NCBI RefSeq assembly: GCF_019511605.1
Contig: NZ_JAEUAV010000013.1
Span: forward strand, 1 to 64,000
DNA: 64,000 nt
Direction of reading: 5' to 3'
Source: Paraburkholderia phenoliruptrix
GTDB taxonomy: Bacteria; Pseudomonadota; Gammaproteobacteria; Burkholderiales; Burkholderiaceae
Shown here: one piece after another, positions 27,730-37,360 of the stretch
Numbering within the stretch: the first letter of the stretch is position 1
How the letters are laid out: the number at the start of each line of letters is the position of its first letter
Notes under the pieces: model-generated
Databases searched by the model: none
What the model was told of the DNA's origin: nothing
The model's input: the letters and a program-made list of their open reading frames with translations, nothing else
Position numbers and translations under genes: made by a program

Positions 27730-29799
27730 ATGTCGATTTCGAGCAAGGACCGGGGACTGCGAAGCTTGATGATCCAACGGGCGATGCACGCACCGATACC
27801 TCGCGCCGCTTTGATGGCCGCAGCGCTCGCTTTTTCAGCGACTCGGGGCGAAGCGGCATCCGCCGCTGCGGGCGCATCGGCGGTGCGTGCCGATACCAAG
27901 GCGCAGTCGCAAGGTCAACGCCCGAGCCTGAGCTGCGTTGCGCCCTCGTCGCAAACACGCGCGGCTTCCAGTGGCGATCCGGTCGAAGCCGATACGCCCG
28001 GCGACGGCACGCGCCTTTTCGCCGCATCCAGGCCGTTCTCGCTTGTCTTCACGACGCGGGCGCCGCAATCCGACACGCTTAACTGGCAGATACGCGACAC
28101 ATGGAATGTAGTGCGCGCAAGTGGCAGCTTCAACGTTGCAGCCGGCGCGATATCGTCGACGCTCAGTTGCACCTCTACAGTGACGGGCTACTTTGCAGTG
28201 TCGGCATCGCTCCAGGCGGCACGTGGTCAGTTGGAATCGCGCGGCACACGCCCCGCGGGCATTGCCACCTTCGGCGTGCTGCCCGACACCGCGGCCGCAT
28301 TGCCGGCCGTGCGCTTTCCGTACCAGGACCTGCATCGCTTCGGCGGCCAGGGCACCGCCTATCTCGCGCCCGGCCAGCATTGCTGCGACGGCGACGGCTA
28401 CCGCCCGGTCTATACCGCGCTCGGTCTCACGTGGGCGAACGACAACCGCAACTGGTACATGGAAGAGCCCGACAAGTCCGGCACCTTCGATCCCGCAACG
28501 AAGCAGCTCGCGCCCTACTTGCAGCGCGGCGACATCATGCGTCTGATCCAGCTGGACGGCATTCCCAAATGGGCGAGCCCGACGTCTACACAAACCCACA
28601 GCTACGCGCCCACTTCGCTCGCCCAGATGAAGGAGTACATGGCAAAGGTCGGTACGGAGTCGAATCGCGTTCGCAGCACCTACTTCCCGACGCAGCGCGA
28701 CAACTATTATCAGGTCACGTGGGAGCCCGACGCGGACGGCGGATTGCCGTGGCGCGATAGCGACGCCAATTTCATCGCGATGTATAAGGCGGTCTGGGAA
28801 GGCATCCACCGGACGGACGCGCATGCGGTAGTGATGGGCCTCACATATTCGTCCGTGCAGGGCAATGTGAAGTGGATGCGCCGCCTGGGACCGCTTGGCA
28901 TCGGCCGCTATATGGACGGTATGACCGTGCACGGCTATTACGACATCGGCACGACACCGTCGCATCCGCCGGAGCGCGCGACGGACCCTCGCAACGAAGG
29001 CACCGTGCCAGGCGCGCTCGCGGCGTCCATGCGCGCGTTGCGCCACGAAATGCGGCAGTACCTGAAGCCTGGCGCGCCGCTGTTCGTCACCGAAACGGGC
29101 ATTAGCTACGACATCGGCCAATCGTATGGCAAGAGCTATCCGAACGCCGACGTGCTGTACGCCCAGGCCGCGGTGGTCGCGCGCACGCATCTGATTCTGC
29201 TCGGCGAAGGTGCCGACATGACCTACGTGTTCTACCTCGCGGACATGCCGGACGCGGCGCCCGGATATGGCCTGTTCTTCGAGCTGGAGCACCCGAAGGG
29301 CGCCTATGGTCCGACGCGCATCAGTCCAAAGCCCGCGGCGCTCGCGGTGGCGGCCATGACACGCATTGTCGACGGAACGAATACGCTCGGGCCGCTCAAG
29401 GGCTTGCCAAACGGCATCTACGCCTACGCGTTTCGCCGGCTTGGCGGCGGCAAGGTGGTCACTGCGCTATGGACTCACGACAACGACAAGTGGAGTTCTA
29501 AAAGCGGATTCAACGCGGGGCAAAGTGCCGAATACCGCTTGCGGGTCGACGCGCGAGGCACGAGCGGCGAAGTGACGGCGCTGGACATGATGGGCAACGC
29601 GTCCATCGTTCCGTATCGCGACGGCGTCGCGAACCTGACGCTGTCCCCTGCGCCCATATACGTGGTGTCAAATAACGCCGACGTATTCAAAGACGCGGTC
29701 ACCACACCGGAAGGTTACGTCGTGCGTGACAAAGCCGAGCCGACGCCGCAAGCCGCAAGCGGTCCGGCTCGCCATGCCACAGGCGCGATAGCTAGGTAG
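27730..29799 (+). CDS. GH39-like (clan A) glycoside hydrolase, exported
   Basis: The 689-residue protein has a likely signal or anchor helix at residues 22-45, a beta-rich region up to about residue 190, and a TIM-barrel domain. Candidate catalytic residues are the acid/base Glu in VTWEPD (E332) after a beta strand and the nucleophile in LFVTETGISY (E455), the usual spacing for GH39-type enzymes. A C-terminal beta domain follows. PslG of Pseudomonas, an EPS-degrading GH39 enzyme inside its own EPS operon, is a functional parallel. By inference it trims or releases the EPS in the periplasm or outside. Family placement is by motif and fold pattern only. Confidence 0.7.
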   Translation: MSISSKDRGLRSLMIQRAMHAPIPRAALMAAALAFSATRGEAASAAAGASAVRADTKAQSQGQRPSLSCVAPSSQTRAASSGDPVEADTPGDGTRLFAASRPFSLVFTTRAPQSDTLNWQIRDTWNVVRASGSFNVAAGAISSTLSCTSTVTGYFAVSASLQAARGQLESRGTRPAGIATFGVLPDTAAALPAVRFPYQDLHRFGGQGTAYLAPGQHCCDGDGYRPVYTALGLTWANDNRNWYMEEPDKSGTFDPATKQLAPYLQRGDIMRLIQLDGIPKWASPTSTQTHSYAPTSLAQMKEYMAKVGTESNRVRSTYFPTQRDNYYQVTWEPDADGGLPWRDSDANFIAMYKAVWEGIHRTDAHAVVMGLTYSSVQGNVKWMRRLGPLGIGRYMDGMTVHGYYDIGTTPSHPPERATDPRNEGTVPGALAASMRALRHEMRQYLKPGAPLFVTETGISYDIGQSYGKSYPNADVLYAQAAVVARTHLILLGEGADMTYVFYLADMPDAAPGYGLFFELEHPKGAYGPTRISPKPAALAVAAMTRIVDGTNTLGPLKGLPNGIYAYAFRRLGGGKVVTALWTHDNDKWSSKSGFNAGQSAEYRLRVDARGTSGEVTALDMMGNASIVPYRDGVANLTLSPAPIYVVSNNADVFKDAVTTPEGYVVRDKAEPTPQAASGPARHATGAIAR

Positions 29800-29947
29800 C
29801 GCACAGACAACCGCCATCGCTGAAGTTAGCATCTGTCTCGACGCGCTCAAGCCGCTCTGACCCGCGACGACAACAACCGCGGCGACGATTAGCCGCTCGC
29901 GCCATTAACACCACCACGGGGCACAACGCCCACGCTCAGGAATGGAT

Positions 29948-30400
29948 ATGCTGACGCAGCTCGACTTCCTTGACGTTGTTCGTCTCACACCACTCGTCTC
30001 GATCGACCTGATAGTTAGCGATCCTGACGGACGCATTCTGATAGGCCACCGCCGCAACCGGCCTGCGCAGGGCACATGGTTCGTTCCGGGCGGCCGCATT
30101 CTCAAGGACGAGACACTCGACGCCGCGTTCTCGCGCATTGCCGATGCCGAACTCGGCGTGCCGAGGCTCGCACGTTCGTCCGCGCGATTCGAGGGCGTCT
30201 TCGAGCATCACTACAGCGACAACTTTGCAGGCGAGTCTGGCGTCTCGACGCATTACATCGTGCTGGCCTATGCGTTGTCGCTTGCGGACACGCAACGACT
30301 CGGCCGGCTCGATCAGCACAACGGCTACCTATGGCTCACGCCCGCCGAATTACTGGTACGCGATGACGTGCACGACAACACCAAGGCCTATTTCCGCTGA
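29948..30400 (+). CDS. gmm: GDP-mannose mannosyl hydrolase (Nudix)
   Basis: ATG 29948 is preferred because AGGA lies six bases upstream; ATG 29942 would add two residues. The 150-residue protein has the GDP-mannose hydrolase signature NRPAQGTWFVPGGRILKDET, a modified Nudix box lacking the last Glu pair as in Gmm/WcaH, and HYIVLAY later. It hydrolyses GDP-mannose or GDP-glucose to sugar and GDP, and in the colanic acid cluster it balances GDP-sugar pools. It follows the hydrolase gene by about 150 bp on the same strand. Confidence 0.92.
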   Translation: MLTQLDFLDVVRLTPLVSIDLIVSDPDGRILIGHRRNRPAQGTWFVPGGRILKDETLDAAFSRIADAELGVPRLARSSARFEGVFEHHYSDNFAGESGVSTHYIVLAYALSLADTQRLGRLDQHNGYLWLTPAELLVRDDVHDNTKAYFR

Positions 30401-30495
30401 TACCGCCGCATGCGCCCGCCTATGCGCGAGATGCAGGCTTGCGTAATTGGCCGCAGTGTTAGCCCGGTAACGTCAGAACATCAGATCATTAAAGT

Positions 30496-32910
30496 ATGAT
30501 CGGGCCAAACATAACGGCTCGAATCCACATGCGATTATCGGCGAAGAGGCTTGCGCGGAGTGCATGCGTTGCGCTCATCGCGCTGCTTTCCCTGACTCTG
30601 TTTCCGGCGGCGGCGCGCGCGGCGAACTGCAACGCGGGTACGCTCGTCACTGTGGTTGCCCATCTCGACGACGACCTGCTTTTCATCGATCCCGCGATTA
30701 GCGAGCGCCTCGATGCGGGATGGTGTATCACCACCGTGCATCTGATCGGAGGCGCAAACGGCGCGAACTTCTCCTATGTGCTGACGCGCGAGCAGGCCTC
30801 GCGGCTCGCTTATGCACGCATGGCCGGCGTGCCTGACGTGTGGGACGAGTCCAACGTCGAGGTCGCCGGCAAGCTGGTGCATCAAATGGTATTGAAGGCG
30901 AAGCCGCAGGTTCGCCTGCTCGAACTGCGGCTGCCCGGTGGCGGCGTGCGCGGCGGCCGCGAGCCGCTCAGCCTGCTATGGGAACAGCGCGCCACGCTGT
31001 CCACCTACCCCATGAACACCGACGGTTCCGCGCGCATGAAATACGACAGGGGTGCACTGTCAGCCACCTTGAAGTCGATCCTCTCAGAGGCGTCGCAGAT
31101 CTACACGCTCAATCCGGACACCGTACCGTTCATCGAGCATCCGGACCACATCTTTGCGGCGCGCATTACGCGTCATGTTGCGCAGACGCTTCACAAGAAC
31201 GTGCCGATCGTCTATCACGTCACATACCCGACCGGCGGCTGGCCAGGCAACCTTCCTGCCGCCGAAGTGCAACGCAAGCGCGATATCGTCGCGAGCTACT
31301 TTGCTATCGACGGCAGCGAGTCCTCGCATGTATTCGGCGAGTTCCAATGGGACGGCAACTGGATCGCGCGACGCTATGCGTTCGCGGACCGCAGCGATCG
31401 CCGCGCGCCGGACTTTGAGGCGCGGCCGGTCAAGCTATTCAATGTTGCGACGAACCGCTGTGTAAGCGCCAACGGGATCGGCGAGGCACCTACGCTCGCC
31501 GCATGCAATGGATCGCCAGCACAGCAATGGCGGTGGGAACCGGTCACGGCCTATCCCGGCAACGCGCGCAATGCTGCGCTGGTGAGCGTGGCCACGTCGC
31601 AATGCATTGCAGAACGCGACGGTTTTCTACGCGCGGAAAGCTGCGATCAGTGGGATATCGCGCAACGGTGGACGCCGTGGGACTTCGGGCTCGTCTATAC
31701 GCCAATGCGTCACTGCCTGGGCGAGAATCGCGGCAAGCTGACCATGCGCGGCTGCACCTCGCTCACCACGCGCTACCGCTGGGCAACGACGCAGCGCATC
31801 CAAGCCAACGATCTGCGGCTCGCCACCGCAATGTATGGCGACGTGACAGGCACAGGCGCCACGTCCGCCGTTTATGTGCAAAGACAGCATGACGGTCCCG
31901 GCTTCGGGGTCTATGCAGCGTCGCTCGAAAAGAAACAGGCGCCTGCGCTGTGGTATTCGGCTTCGGTGCCGTTCAACCCGCGCGCCACCACACCGAGCTG
32001 TGCCGGCGACACGCTCTGCTTTGACAGCGCGCGGTTTCTGCTCGGCGATTTCGATGGCGACGGCAAGGCGGATCTGATGGTCGTGACCGCGCGCGAGAAC
32101 GGCACCGCGTTCTGGCTGCTGCGCAGCGCGGGCGATCGCTTCGAGGCGCCGCGCCTGTGGCTGCAAACGAGCCCCGCATTCAAGCCCGAACTGACGCAGC
32201 AATACGTGGCCGCCGACTTCACCGGAACCAACAGAGCCAGTGTGCTGATTGCACAGAAGCGCACCGATCGCGGCCTCGACTTGTGGATTGCATCGTCGAA
32301 CGGTGTGACAGGCACCGCGCCTACACGCGCCGCCGAAGCGACTGGCCTCGCGCAAAACGCCATGCTGCTGCCGTTCGGCAAGGCAGGTTCGCGCTCGTCG
32401 CTCATCGCGCTCGAGGCGGTGCAGCAACGCGTATCGGTCAGCGTGATTGCGAACGACGCCGGGCGCATGACCATCGGCGAACGCAGGATGTTGCCGGCGG
32501 ATTTCGCACCCGGCTTCGTCAAAGCGGCCATTGCTGCCGCGCACGGCGAGCATCCCGACTCGCTCATGTTGCTCACCCCGCGTCTCGTGGGCACGGACGC
32601 CGGGGCGCTGATCGACATCGCCTCGCTCGACATTGTCAACCCGACGGCCGTGCCCGTGCAGGTGGCTTCGCTACAAGGCATGTCATGGTCGGATGTGTTT
32701 CCTGCCTATGTGCAGGACAAGCATGGCGCGGCGCTCGTGGTCTTCCGGAGGATGGACGCCACGCTCGGCGATTTCTACTTCACAGGAGGCGCTCCGGCGT
32801 TGTCACGCTATCCGCTGACAGGCAATCTCGCGGCAGGCACGCCGCAGGACCTGGGCGAAATGCCGGGGCTTTTCTCGGAGACAGTACGAATCGACCGGCT
32901 TACGCAATAA
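30496..32910 (+). CDS. Exported PIG-L deacetylase fused to ricin-B-like and FG-GAP repeat domains
   Basis: The 804-residue protein has a signal peptide (residues about 12-43, ending ARA), then a PIG-L/LmbE domain with the metal motif AHLDDD (H56, D58, D59) and the downstream HPDH (H215, H218). Residues about 310-445 show three QxW-like repeats (QQW, QRW, YRW) of a ricin-type beta-trefoil. From about residue 450 there are FG-GAP-type repeats (MYGDVTGTGATS, LLGDFDGDGKAD, AADFTGTNRAS). It should remove acyl groups, usually N-acetyl, from a glycan outside the cytoplasm while binding it with the lectin part. The start could also be ATG 30529; neither has a strong ribosome binding site. Substrate unknown; the EPS is a candidate. 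Confidence 0.85.
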   Translation: MIGPNITARIHMRLSAKRLARSACVALIALLSLTLFPAAARAANCNAGTLVTVVAHLDDDLLFIDPAISERLDAGWCITTVHLIGGANGANFSYVLTREQASRLAYARMAGVPDVWDESNVEVAGKLVHQMVLKAKPQVRLLELRLPGGGVRGGREPLSLLWEQRATLSTYPMNTDGSARMKYDRGALSATLKSILSEASQIYTLNPDTVPFIEHPDHIFAARITRHVAQTLHKNVPIVYHVTYPTGGWPGNLPAAEVQRKRDIVASYFAIDGSESSHVFGEFQWDGNWIARRYAFADRSDRRAPDFEARPVKLFNVATNRCVSANGIGEAPTLAACNGSPAQQWRWEPVTAYPGNARNAALVSVATSQCIAERDGFLRAESCDQWDIAQRWTPWDFGLVYTPMRHCLGENRGKLTMRGCTSLTTRYRWATTQRIQANDLRLATAMYGDVTGTGATSAVYVQRQHDGPGFGVYAASLEKKQAPALWYSASVPFNPRATTPSCAGDTLCFDSARFLLGDFDGDGKADLMVVTARENGTAFWLLRSAGDRFEAPRLWLQTSPAFKPELTQQYVAADFTGTNRASVLIAQKRTDRGLDLWIASSNGVTGTAPTRAAEATGLAQNAMLLPFGKAGSRSSLIALEAVQQRVSVSVIANDAGRMTIGERRMLPADFAPGFVKAAIAAAHGEHPDSLMLLTPRLVGTDAGALIDIASLDIVNPTAVPVQVASLQGMSWSDVFPAYVQDKHGAALVVFRRMDATLGDFYFTGGAPALSRYPLTGNLAAGTPQDLGEMPGLFSETVRIDRLTQ

Positions 32911-32942
32911 CGGCGATAACGGCGATAACGACAATAACGCCC
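32907..32942. repeat. 9-bp tandem repeat (about 4 copies)
   Basis: Units ATAACGGCG, ATAACGGCG, ATAACGACA and ATAACGCCC follow each other, starting at the stop codon of the deacetylase gene. The repeat lies between two convergent genes and has no terminator-like pairing. Confidence 0.8.
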
Positions 32943-32962
32943 GCGCGGCCGGTCGATCACTT

Positions 32963-34048
32963 TCAGGCAGATACTCGCAGCGGCTGCGCAAACTTGCGCA
33001 CGATGGACATGTAGCGGTCCGCGGTGTCATGCAGCGTATAACCCGCAAGCTGCCGATGCGCGCGCGGCGTATTCAGTGCATTGACGAGCGCATGGCCGTA
33101 AGCTTGTGCGTCGGTCGTGTCGACCAGACTCACGCCGGCAAAGTTGCTCGCAAAACCGAACGAAGGAATACGGTTTGCCACTACCGGAATGCCGGACGCC
33201 AGTGCCTCGAGAAAGCCAATGCTCTGCGCTTCGAAGCGCGAGGGCATCGCAAACACACGCGACGAGCGCAACACTGCGGCAACGTCGGAGCGCGGTCCGC
33301 ATACGCTGACCTTGCTTTCGAGACCAAGCTGCCTGACGAGCTCGACCACTGCGCGGTGGTAATCGAGCTCTTCGACTACGCCGCACAGCAGCAGACGCGC
33401 ATCCGGCTCCACCTGCAGCACGCGCTGGAATGCGCGAACCGTATCGAGCTGGCTCTTTCCCTCTATGTACCGGCCGAGCTGAACAATTTGCTTCGGCGGC
33501 ACCGCGCTGTCGCGCGAGGGCGAAGCCTCGTTCGCGGCGAAGAGCGACGCGTCCACACCGTTAGGAATCACAACCATTGACGGATGCTTGCCGATTTCGC
33601 GCATGTAGTCGTCGATATTCTGCTGCGATACGCCGATAACGGCGCTCGCCCGGCGCGACAGCAGCCGCTCCGCCCGCTTGAGCGCGCCGTTTTCGAAGTC
33701 GTTGACGCCCGAGTGCATCACCCAGGCAATCGGCGTTTGCACCGGCAGCAGGCGCACATACAGCGCCGCCAGCGTGGCGTGCGCAATGATGAAATCGGGT
33801 CGAAACTCGCGCACCACCCGGTACAGGTGCATTAGTTTGCCGACGCGGCCGTGGCGCACGCCGGGAAAGCGGCACATCACGCCGGCCGCATTGAGCTCCG
33901 CACGAATATCGGCGAAATCGTCCTGCTGCGGCAGCAGCGATGTCATACAGACATCATGCCCGGCCCGCTGGTGGTGAATGGCAAGACCTTTTACGAGTAC
34001 TTCTGCCCCGGACAATCGTGGTGCGTGAACCAGTTGAAGAATCCTCAC
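32963..34048 (-). CDS. GT4-family glycosyltransferase (EPS cluster, right copy, paralogue of the one at 3315)
   Basis: The 361-residue product starts at a GTG (34048) with a GAGAGA site. It shows the same landmarks at the same places as the enzyme at 3315-4397: RLSGAEVL at residues 11-18, RPD-IAH near 83-90, MHS--NDFE at 111-119, IPNGVD at 161-166 and an E-x7-E motif in FEAQSIGFLEALASG. Gap-free identity is 92 of the first 170 residues by hand count. It probably adds a sugar to the EPS repeat unit. It stands alone, convergent with the deacetylase gene, with no other glycosyltransferase nearby. Confidence 0.9.
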   Translation of the reverse strand: MRILQLVHAPRLSGAEVLVKGLAIHHQRAGHDVCMTSLLPQQDDFADIRAELNAAGVMCRFPGVRHGRVGKLMHLYRVVREFRPDFIIAHATLAALYVRLLPVQTPIAWVMHSGVNDFENGALKRAERLLSRRASAVIGVSQQNIDDYMREIGKHPSMVVIPNGVDASLFAANEASPSRDSAVPPKQIVQLGRYIEGKSQLDTVRAFQRVLQVEPDARLLLCGVVEELDYHRAVVELVRQLGLESKVSVCGPRSDVAAVLRSSRVFAMPSRFEAQSIGFLEALASGIPVVANRIPSFGFASNFAGVSLVDTTDAQAYGHALVNALNTPRAHRQLAGYTLHDTADRYMSIVRKFAQPLRVSA

Positions 34049-34536
34049 GATTTATCTCTCTAGTGACCGCCCGCCTTGCAGCGGCCAGATGAGCTCGTCT
34101 CGTGAACTGCGGCTCACGTGGCGCCCTCATCCGATAGTTGGTATATGGCGCGTGCCTGCAGCGGCGCGCGTCGTTTCCGAAACCCGCGACTCGCCGGTAA
34201 GCTGGTGCGCCGGCTGTTGTCGCCAGAAAACGTTACACCGAACATCCTGCAAATTTGCGCCAAGGCCAAGACCTCTTCGGCTGTGAAGTGAGCGCTATCG
34301 CCCACTCGTCACGCGAATCTGCGCTGGTTGTCCGTCACCGATCCAAACGGCCTCATGAGCGTACCGCAGCAGTGGCGGAGATAAGCGAGCGTTAGCGCAC
34401 ATTGGATGTAAGGATGATCGTCGCAAGGCAAAGCGACAGCATAAAAAAGCGTCAGCTAACCCATGCGCTTTCATGTCGAGGCATGGGCCGGCTGACGCGA
34501 TCTGCTGGTGCGGGCAGGGTTCCCGCGCGACGCGCT
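34049..34536. other. Intergenic region at the right border of the EPS locus
   Basis: Apart from the terminator at 34443-34498 this 488-bp stretch holds nothing I can name. A GTG-started 63-residue frame on the minus strand (34114-34305) reads like a protein for its first 25 residues but has no ribosome binding site. The promoter of the glycosyltransferase at 34048 should lie here. Confidence 0.5.
34443..34498 (-). terminator. Rho-independent terminator of the MFS transporter gene
   Basis: GCGTCAGC (34449-34456) pairs with GCTGACGC (34491-34498) and an inner CCCATGC (34460-34466) pairs with GCATGGG (34481-34487). On the minus strand the stem is followed by six T (complement of 34443-34448). 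It lies about 40 bases after the transporter stop codon. Confidence 0.85.
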
Positions 34537-36018
34537 CTACTTCGAAATGTCCTCCAGCGCGACGTCGCGCGTCTTCGGTCCCAATGTGCCGATGGCCAGC
34601 ATCACGATCACCATTGCGCTGCAGATGAACGCGAACACGCCGGGCACGCCGAACTCCCGCAAACATGCCGCAATCACGAACGCGGAGAAAATCGCGGAGA
34701 GGCGGCTCCACGAATAGACGAAGCCGACTGCGCGCGCCCGTATGCTGGTTGGAAAAAGCTCGGCCTGATATGCGTGATAGCTATACGAAATGATATTGCC
34801 GGCCAGCACGAGGCACACACCCAGGCTGACAAGCAGCACCGTCTCGCGTGCCTGGCTAAAGAGCAGCCCGCACACCACGTTCACCGCCGCCATGCAGATG
34901 ATCACGGTCTTGCGCTCGAAGCGGTCCGCAATCAGCAAGCCCAGCAGCGGACCCAGCGGCGCCGCTATTGCGATGATGCTCGCGTACATCAGGCTCGTCG
35001 TCACGGTAATGCCCTGCTTGATCAGCAACGTCGGAATCCAGTTCGCGAAGCCGTAGTAACCCATTGTCTGAAACACGTGGAAGATGATCAGCATCAGCGT
35101 GCGCTTGCGATACGGCGGCACGAGCAGATCGCGGAACACAGCGCGCGCCCGCACCGGCTCGGGCAAGGCCGGCTCCGGCAACGCACGCCCGTATTCGCGC
35201 TCGACTCGCGCTTCGAGCCGCGTCATGATTGCATCTGCTTCGTCGATGCGGCCTTTTTGCGCAAGCCAGCGCGGACTCTCGGGCAAACCGAGGCGAATCC
35301 ACCACACGAAGACTGCGCCGACCACGCCGGTCAACACTACGAGCCGCCAGCCTTCGAGGCCGAAGTACTGATGCGGCACCAGCAGATACGAGAGAAACGC
35401 GACGATGGGCACCGCGCAGAAACCGACCGCCTGCGAGCAGGCGGACGCACGGCCGCGCAGATGCTTCGGCACGAGTTCGGAGATGTACGTGCCGATCGTC
35501 ACGATTTCCACGCCAATGCCGATGCCCGCAATGAAGCGCCACACGTTGAGCCCGAGCGCCGTGTCCTGAAACGCCATGACGATGTTCGCCGCCGTGTACC
35601 AGAGCAGCGACCACGTGAAGATTGCGCGCCGCCCGAAGCGGTCCGCCAGAAAGCCGCACACGGCCGTGCCGACAAAAAGCCCCGCGAATAGTGCCGCAAT
35701 GAAGCTCGCTACGCCGCTGGTGCCAAAGAGGCCACGCGTGGTCGCTGAGAGAATGCCGCTCTTCACGAGTCCGGGCGCGATATAGCCGGAAAACATCAGG
35801 TCGTACAGTTCGAAGAAGAGGCCGAGGCTCAGCAGCATCACCAGCTTCCAGATGGAACGCGTGGCAGGCAGGCGGTCGAGCCGCGCCGAGATGCGCGCGC
35901 CGCCCAGTGCGATTTCCTCGGCGCGGCTGTCCGCCGACGCGCCGCTGCCCGCAGGCAAACCGAGTGCGCCGGCGTCGCCGAGCGCTGTTGCGTACACCGC
36001 CTGATTCGACGATTTCAT
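34537..36018 (-). CDS. MFS transporter, probably for an organic acid
   Basis: The start is ATG 36018 with AAGGAG at a good distance. The 493-residue protein has 12 predicted helices and MFS motifs (FLADRFGRRAIF in the loop between helices 2 and 3, PESPRWL at the end of the N-half). A polar N-terminal tail of about 55 residues precedes the first helix (LFFELYDLMFSGYIAPGL). It resembles the AAHS/NiaP-like group that takes up aromatic or small carboxylic acids. It ends the operon of HMG-CoA lyase and CoA transferase, so it likely imports the acid those enzymes use. Confidence 0.88.
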   Translation of the reverse strand: MKSSNQAVYATALGDAGALGLPAGSGASADSRAEEIALGGARISARLDRLPATRSIWKLVMLLSLGLFFELYDLMFSGYIAPGLVKSGILSATTRGLFGTSGVASFIAALFAGLFVGTAVCGFLADRFGRRAIFTWSLLWYTAANIVMAFQDTALGLNVWRFIAGIGIGVEIVTIGTYISELVPKHLRGRASACSQAVGFCAVPIVAFLSYLLVPHQYFGLEGWRLVVLTGVVGAVFVWWIRLGLPESPRWLAQKGRIDEADAIMTRLEARVEREYGRALPEPALPEPVRARAVFRDLLVPPYRKRTLMLIIFHVFQTMGYYGFANWIPTLLIKQGITVTTSLMYASIIAIAAPLGPLLGLLIADRFERKTVIICMAAVNVVCGLLFSQARETVLLVSLGVCLVLAGNIISYSYHAYQAELFPTSIRARAVGFVYSWSRLSAIFSAFVIAACLREFGVPGVFAFICSAMVIVMLAIGTLGPKTRDVALEDISK

Positions 36019-36100
36019 CGTCTGTCTCCTTGAATGCCGGTCTCTCGCCGGATAAGCCAAATTGATCTGTGGTCTGCGCGAGACGCGCTCGCGAATCGAC

Positions 36101-37360
36101 TTAAGCCGCTGCGCGCGGCGTCTCTCCCGAACCGTCCGTCGGCGATGTGGCGGACACAATGGACGCTATCTGCGCGTCGTCATAGCCGAGTCCGCGCAGC
36201 ACGTCTGCCGTGTGCTCACCGATCTTCGCGATCGGCTGACGCGGCTGCAAACGCGCGCCGTCTATCGAAATGGGCAACAAGGGCATGGCCGTTTCGCTGC
36301 CGTCGTCGAGCGTGAGACGCGCAAGGCCGCCGCTTGCATTCAGATGCGGATCGTCGAACAGTTCTTCGGGCTTCACGATTGAGGCGAACGGAATATGGTT
36401 CCGCTCGAACTGCGGCGCGAGCGCCGCGCCTTCGAACTGACGCAGCGTTTCGCCAAGCGTCTGCAACAGCCATGAGCGCGCGAGCACGCGGTCGTTGTTG
36501 GTCGCAAGGCGTGCATCGGCGAGCAGGTCCGCGCGGCCCAGAATGCCGCACAACGCGCGCCATTGACCGTCGCCGGTCGCGGCAATGAACATCTGCTCAT
36601 CGTTGGCGAGCGTGAATACGTCGTACACCGCCCATGCGCTGATGCGCTCCGGCATCGGCGCGGGCGCCACGCCCGTTGCCGCATATTGCTGCATGTGCTG
36701 GGCCGAGAGCAGCACGCAGTTCTCGAAGAGCGCGCTCTGCACTTCCTTGCCACGCCCGCTTGCGTGCCGTTCATGCAGCGCGGCGAGCACACCGATCGCG
36801 CCGAACATGCCGCCCATGATGTCGTTCACCGAACTGCCGGCGCGCAGCGGACGGCCCACGGGACCGGTCATGTACGCGAGGCCTGCCATCATCTGCACGA
36901 CTTCGTCGAGTGCGAGGCGCTGTTCATACGGACCGTTGAGAAAGCCCTTGTGCGATACGTAGATGAGCTTCGGGTTGCGCTCGCGCAGCGACGCATAGTC
37001 GAGGCCGAGGCTCGCCATGCGTCCCGGCTTGAAGTTCTCGACGAACACATCGGCGCTGTCGACCAGCGCGTGCAATGCGGCAAGTCCCGCGTCGCTGTCG
37101 AGATCGAGCGCAACGCTTTTCTTGTTGCGATTGAAGGTGCGGAAAAAGCCCGCACCCGTACCGAGCAAACGGCGCGTGCCGTCGCCGCGCGGCGGCTCGA
37201 CCTTGATCACTTCCGCGCCAAGGTCGCCGAGAATCATCCCGCACGTCGGGCCCATTACCATATGCGAGAGCTCGATCACACGAATGCCGGCAAGCGGCAA
37301 CGCGTTCTGCGACGCATCGGAACCGGCAGCGGCAGTCACGGCAGAGGTAGAGGCGTTCAT
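36101..37360 (-). CDS. Class III CoA-transferase (CaiB/BaiF family)
   Basis: The 419-residue protein has the family start LAGIRVIELSHMVMGPTCGMILGDLGAEVIKVEPP, VENFKPG and the catalytic Asp in SSVNDIMGG (D180). Such enzymes move CoA from a donor such as succinyl-CoA to a carboxylic acid through an aspartyl-CoA intermediate. Its start overlaps the stop of the lyase gene by four bases (ATGA), so the two are coupled. With an HMG-CoA lyase partner the substrate may be 3-hydroxy-3-methylglutarate or a similar branched dicarboxylate. That is inference. Confidence 0.92.
   Translation of the reverse strand: MNASTSAVTAAAGSDASQNALPLAGIRVIELSHMVMGPTCGMILGDLGAEVIKVEPPRGDGTRRLLGTGAGFFRTFNRNKKSVALDLDSDAGLAALHALVDSADVFVENFKPGRMASLGLDYASLRERNPKLIYVSHKGFLNGPYEQRLALDEVVQMMAGLAYMTGPVGRPLRAGSSVNDIMGGMFGAIGVLAALHERHASGRGKEVQSALFENCVLLSAQHMQQYAATGVAPAPMPERISAWAVYDVFTLANDEQMFIAATGDGQWRALCGILGRADLLADARLATNNDRVLARSWLLQTLGETLRQFEGAALAPQFERNHIPFASIVKPEELFDDPHLNASGGLARLTLDDGSETAMPLLPISIDGARLQPRQPIAKIGEHTADVLRGLGYDDAQIASIVSATSPTDGSGETPRAAA

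Noticed and set aside
34114-34305. 63-residue GTG-started minus-strand ORF with a protein-like first half
   Set aside because: No ribosome binding site, and the second half turns Arg-rich; insufficient support as a gene.
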